A DNA stretch of 7,269 bases from Bryobacteraceae bacterium (lineage in GTDB: Bacteria; Acidobacteriota; Terriglobia; Bryobacterales; Bryobacteraceae), in NCBI GenBank assembly GCA_025929455.1, contig JAICMB010000160.1, positions 1 through 7,269 of the forward strand. Reading direction: 5' to 3'. This document shows positions 6,091 to 7,269 of this stretch, one piece after another. The notes beneath the pieces were generated by a model that worked only from the letters and a program-made list of their open reading frames with translations, was not told the DNA's origin and did no database searches. Made by a program: the position numbers and the translations under genes. Each line of letters begins with the position of its first letter. Position 1 is the stretch's first letter.

Positions 6091-6155
6091 TGGAGGGACG
6101 CGGCGGCGGGCGGGGGTGTAACGGGCTCAACGTAAATGCCTAGCACTGCGTCAAG

Positions 6156-6950
6156 ATGAAAGACGGTATGCGCCTCTTTGCCGCTTTGTTGGGAATGGCG
6201 ATCGTGTGCTGGCCGGCTTCGGCGGGCAGCCTGCCGGGTAGACGCGCGCCGGTGATCGTGGAGTTGTTCACCAGCGAAGGGTGCTCGAGTTGTCCGCCCG
6301 CGGACGCGGTGCTGGCGCGTCTCGACCGCGACCAACCCGTCGCGAGCGCGCGTATTATCGCCATCGCCGAGCACGTCGACTACTGGGATCACCTCGGCTG
6401 GCGCGACCCGTTTTCCTCGGCGCAGTACAGCGCGCGGCAGAACGAGTACGCGCTGGCGATGCATGCGCCGGATATATACACCCCGCAGATGGTCGTCAAC
6501 GGCGGCGCGGCATTCCTCGGGGCGGACCTCGACAAAGCGCGTGTAGAGATCGCGCGCGCGGCACGGGAGCGCGCCGCCGACATCGAGCTGTCGGCAGCGC
6601 CGCGCGACGGCGGATTCGTAGGGCTGGTGGTGCACGTATCCGGGATCCGCCGGGCGGTGCGAAAAGATGCGGACGTGTATCTGGCCGTGACCGAGGATCA
6701 CGTTCATTCGCGCGTTGCGGCGGGCGAGAACGCCGGCCGCAGGCTGGATCACGTGGCGCTGGCGCGCAGTTTCGGCCGCATCGGGACCATTGACCCGGAA
6801 GCGTCCGATAACGCCGCGCTTACTGAAACGCTGCGACTGCCGAAAGAGTGGAAGCGGGCGGACCTGCACGTCATTGTTTTCGCGCAGGATCGCGCGACGC
6901 GCCGGGTAGTGGGCGCGGGGATCACGACATTGCCGCACGCCGACGAATAG
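6156..6950 (+). CDS. Secreted DUF1223 thioredoxin-fold protein
   Basis: The 264-residue protein has a Sec signal peptide: basic start, hydrophobic core about residues 7-19, cleavage probably after A-S-A at 23. The mature start, P-V-I-V-E-L-F-T-S-E-G-C-S-S-C-P-P-A-D at 32-50, is the diagnostic DUF1223 block. C43 and C46 form a CxxC on a thioredoxin-like first strand and helix. Further family marks are A-E-H-V-D-Y-W-D at 66-73, G-W-x-D-P-F and the Y-T-P-Q-M-V-V-N-G segment near 108-116, where the cis-proline loop of thioredoxin folds is expected. The second half, about 140-260, is a beta-rich domain typical of the family. Activity is unproven; a periplasmic thiol-redox role is inferred. The start at ATG 6156 has only a weak CAAG upstream; ATG 6168 gives a more compact signal peptide and is a fair alternative. 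It is convergent with the SEC-C gene, 9 bp away. Confidence 0.9.
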   Translation: MKDGMRLFAALLGMAIVCWPASAGSLPGRRAPVIVELFTSEGCSSCPPADAVLARLDRDQPVASARIIAIAEHVDYWDHLGWRDPFSSAQYSARQNEYALAMHAPDIYTPQMVVNGGAAFLGADLDKARVEIARAARERAADIELSAAPRDGGFVGLVVHVSGIRRAVRKDADVYLAVTEDHVHSRVAAGENAGRRLDHVALARSFGRIGTIDPEASDNAALTETLRLPKEWKRADLHVIVFAQDRATRRVVGAGITTLPHADE

Positions 6951-6959
6951 CGCCGCGCC

Positions 6960-7241
6960 TCAGCTACCGCAGCACTTTTTGTATTTCTTGCCGCTGCCGC
7001 AGGGACACGGATCGTTGCGGCCCGGTTTGTTCGCGCCGGATACCGCGAGCGGGGCGGCCGGGACTTCCTCGTGCTCATGGACGTGAGAATGTTCCGCCGC
7101 GTGGTGATCGGATGCGTCTTCGAACACCGGCTCGAGGCCGTGCATCATGAGCCGCTGATCGAGCGCGTCCTGGACGAGCTCGCGCTCGCCCTCGTCGAAT
7201 CCCCCGGCCAGATCTTCGATCTTTCGCAACAGCGCGCGCAT
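6960..7241 (-). CDS. SEC-C motif protein with histidine-rich linker, start uncertain
   Basis: The protein has at least 93 residues. The C-terminus is a canonical SEC-C zinc motif, [20 protein letters not shown] at 73-92, with Cys at 79, 81, 90 and 91. It is the same small zinc module that ends SecA, where it binds SecB and ribosomes. Residues 1-40 look helical and charged ([20 protein letters not shown]). Residues 45-59 hold six histidines (46, 47, 51, 53, 55, 57) among acidic residues, a likely extra metal-binding stretch. The ATG at 7241 has only a weak GGA before it, and the frame stays open for 27 nt to the window edge, so the true start may lie outside. The N-terminal part does not resemble SecA, so a stand-alone SEC-C protein is preferred. 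Role unknown. Confidence 0.8.
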   Translation of the reverse strand: MRALLRKIEDLAGGFDEGERELVQDALDQRLMMHGLEPVFEDASDHHAAEHSHVHEHEEVPAAPLAVSGANKPGRNDPCPCGSGKKYKKCCGS

Positions 7242-7269
7242 GCGTCCACGCGTTACATCTCCGGGACTG

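Noticed and set aside
6149..6154. TTGACG on the minus strand as -35 box for the FRG gene
   Set aside because: No acceptable -10 hexamer lies 16-18 nt downstream on that strand, so it is not called as a promoter.
6087..6938. 283-codon open frame opposite the DUF1223 gene
   Set aside because: Arg-rich shadow; the plus-strand frame has a signal peptide and the CSSC family block.
6960..7241. C-terminal fragment of SecA
   Set aside because: The SEC-C motif matches, but the preceding residues do not resemble the SecA helical scaffold and include a His-rich run; only 9 more codons are visible upstream.
1..7269. Insertion sequences, CRISPR arrays, prophage genes or tRNA-linked integration sites
   Set aside because: No transposase or integrase, no direct-repeat arrays, and no repeat of the visible tRNA portion was seen; the tRNA 3' end, where an attachment site would lie, is outside the window.

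Overview
The window is GC-rich, densely packed bacterial chromosome. It holds one partial tRNA and ten protein genes on both strands, with very short or negative gaps between genes. Two small exported proteins with carboxypeptidase-regulatory-like domains, a LysW-like zinc ribbon, a sugar symporter/galactokinase operon with non-ATG starts, and a style of conserved uncharacterised proteins all recall Acidobacteriota (Solibacter/Bryobacter-type genomes). This taxonomic guess is inference from gene content only; no marker gene settles it.

Left part (1-1093, minus strand). Reading right to left there is a LysW-like CxxC/CxxC zinc-ribbon protein whose last 30 residues are almost all Asp/Glu. It overlaps a secreted or lipid-anchored protein with a carboxypeptidase-regulatory-like domain. 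A second, smaller exported protein of the same fold follows, then tRNA-Val(GAC), whose 3' acceptor strand is cut by the window edge. The three protein genes look like one operon.

Middle (1285-4229, plus strand). A three-gene operon encodes an SSS-family Na+/sugar symporter, a 61-residue two-helix membrane protein and a complete galactokinase. Spacing is 3 nt and then a 25-nt overlap. The likely job is uptake and phosphorylation of galactose, the entry to the Leloir pathway; the small protein may be a symporter accessory subunit. The symporter start is unclear: no ATG is usable and a candidate promoter and inverted repeat lie at the best start.

Right part (4207-7269). Convergent with galK, and overlapping it by 23 nt, is a minus-strand pair: an FRG-domain protein followed 12 nt later by an unrecognised membrane-anchored protein. 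Divergent from this pair is a secreted DUF1223 thioredoxin-fold protein with a CSSC motif. Convergent with that is a small protein with a histidine-rich stretch and a C-terminal SEC-C zinc motif, whose reading frame stays open to the window edge.

There is no mobile element, CRISPR array or rRNA, and no gene-free stretch longer than 300 bases. Most of the window is ordinary core or metabolic sequence. The least explained pieces are the acidic-tailed LysW-like protein, the FRG/membrane protein pair and the small protein inside the galactose operon.
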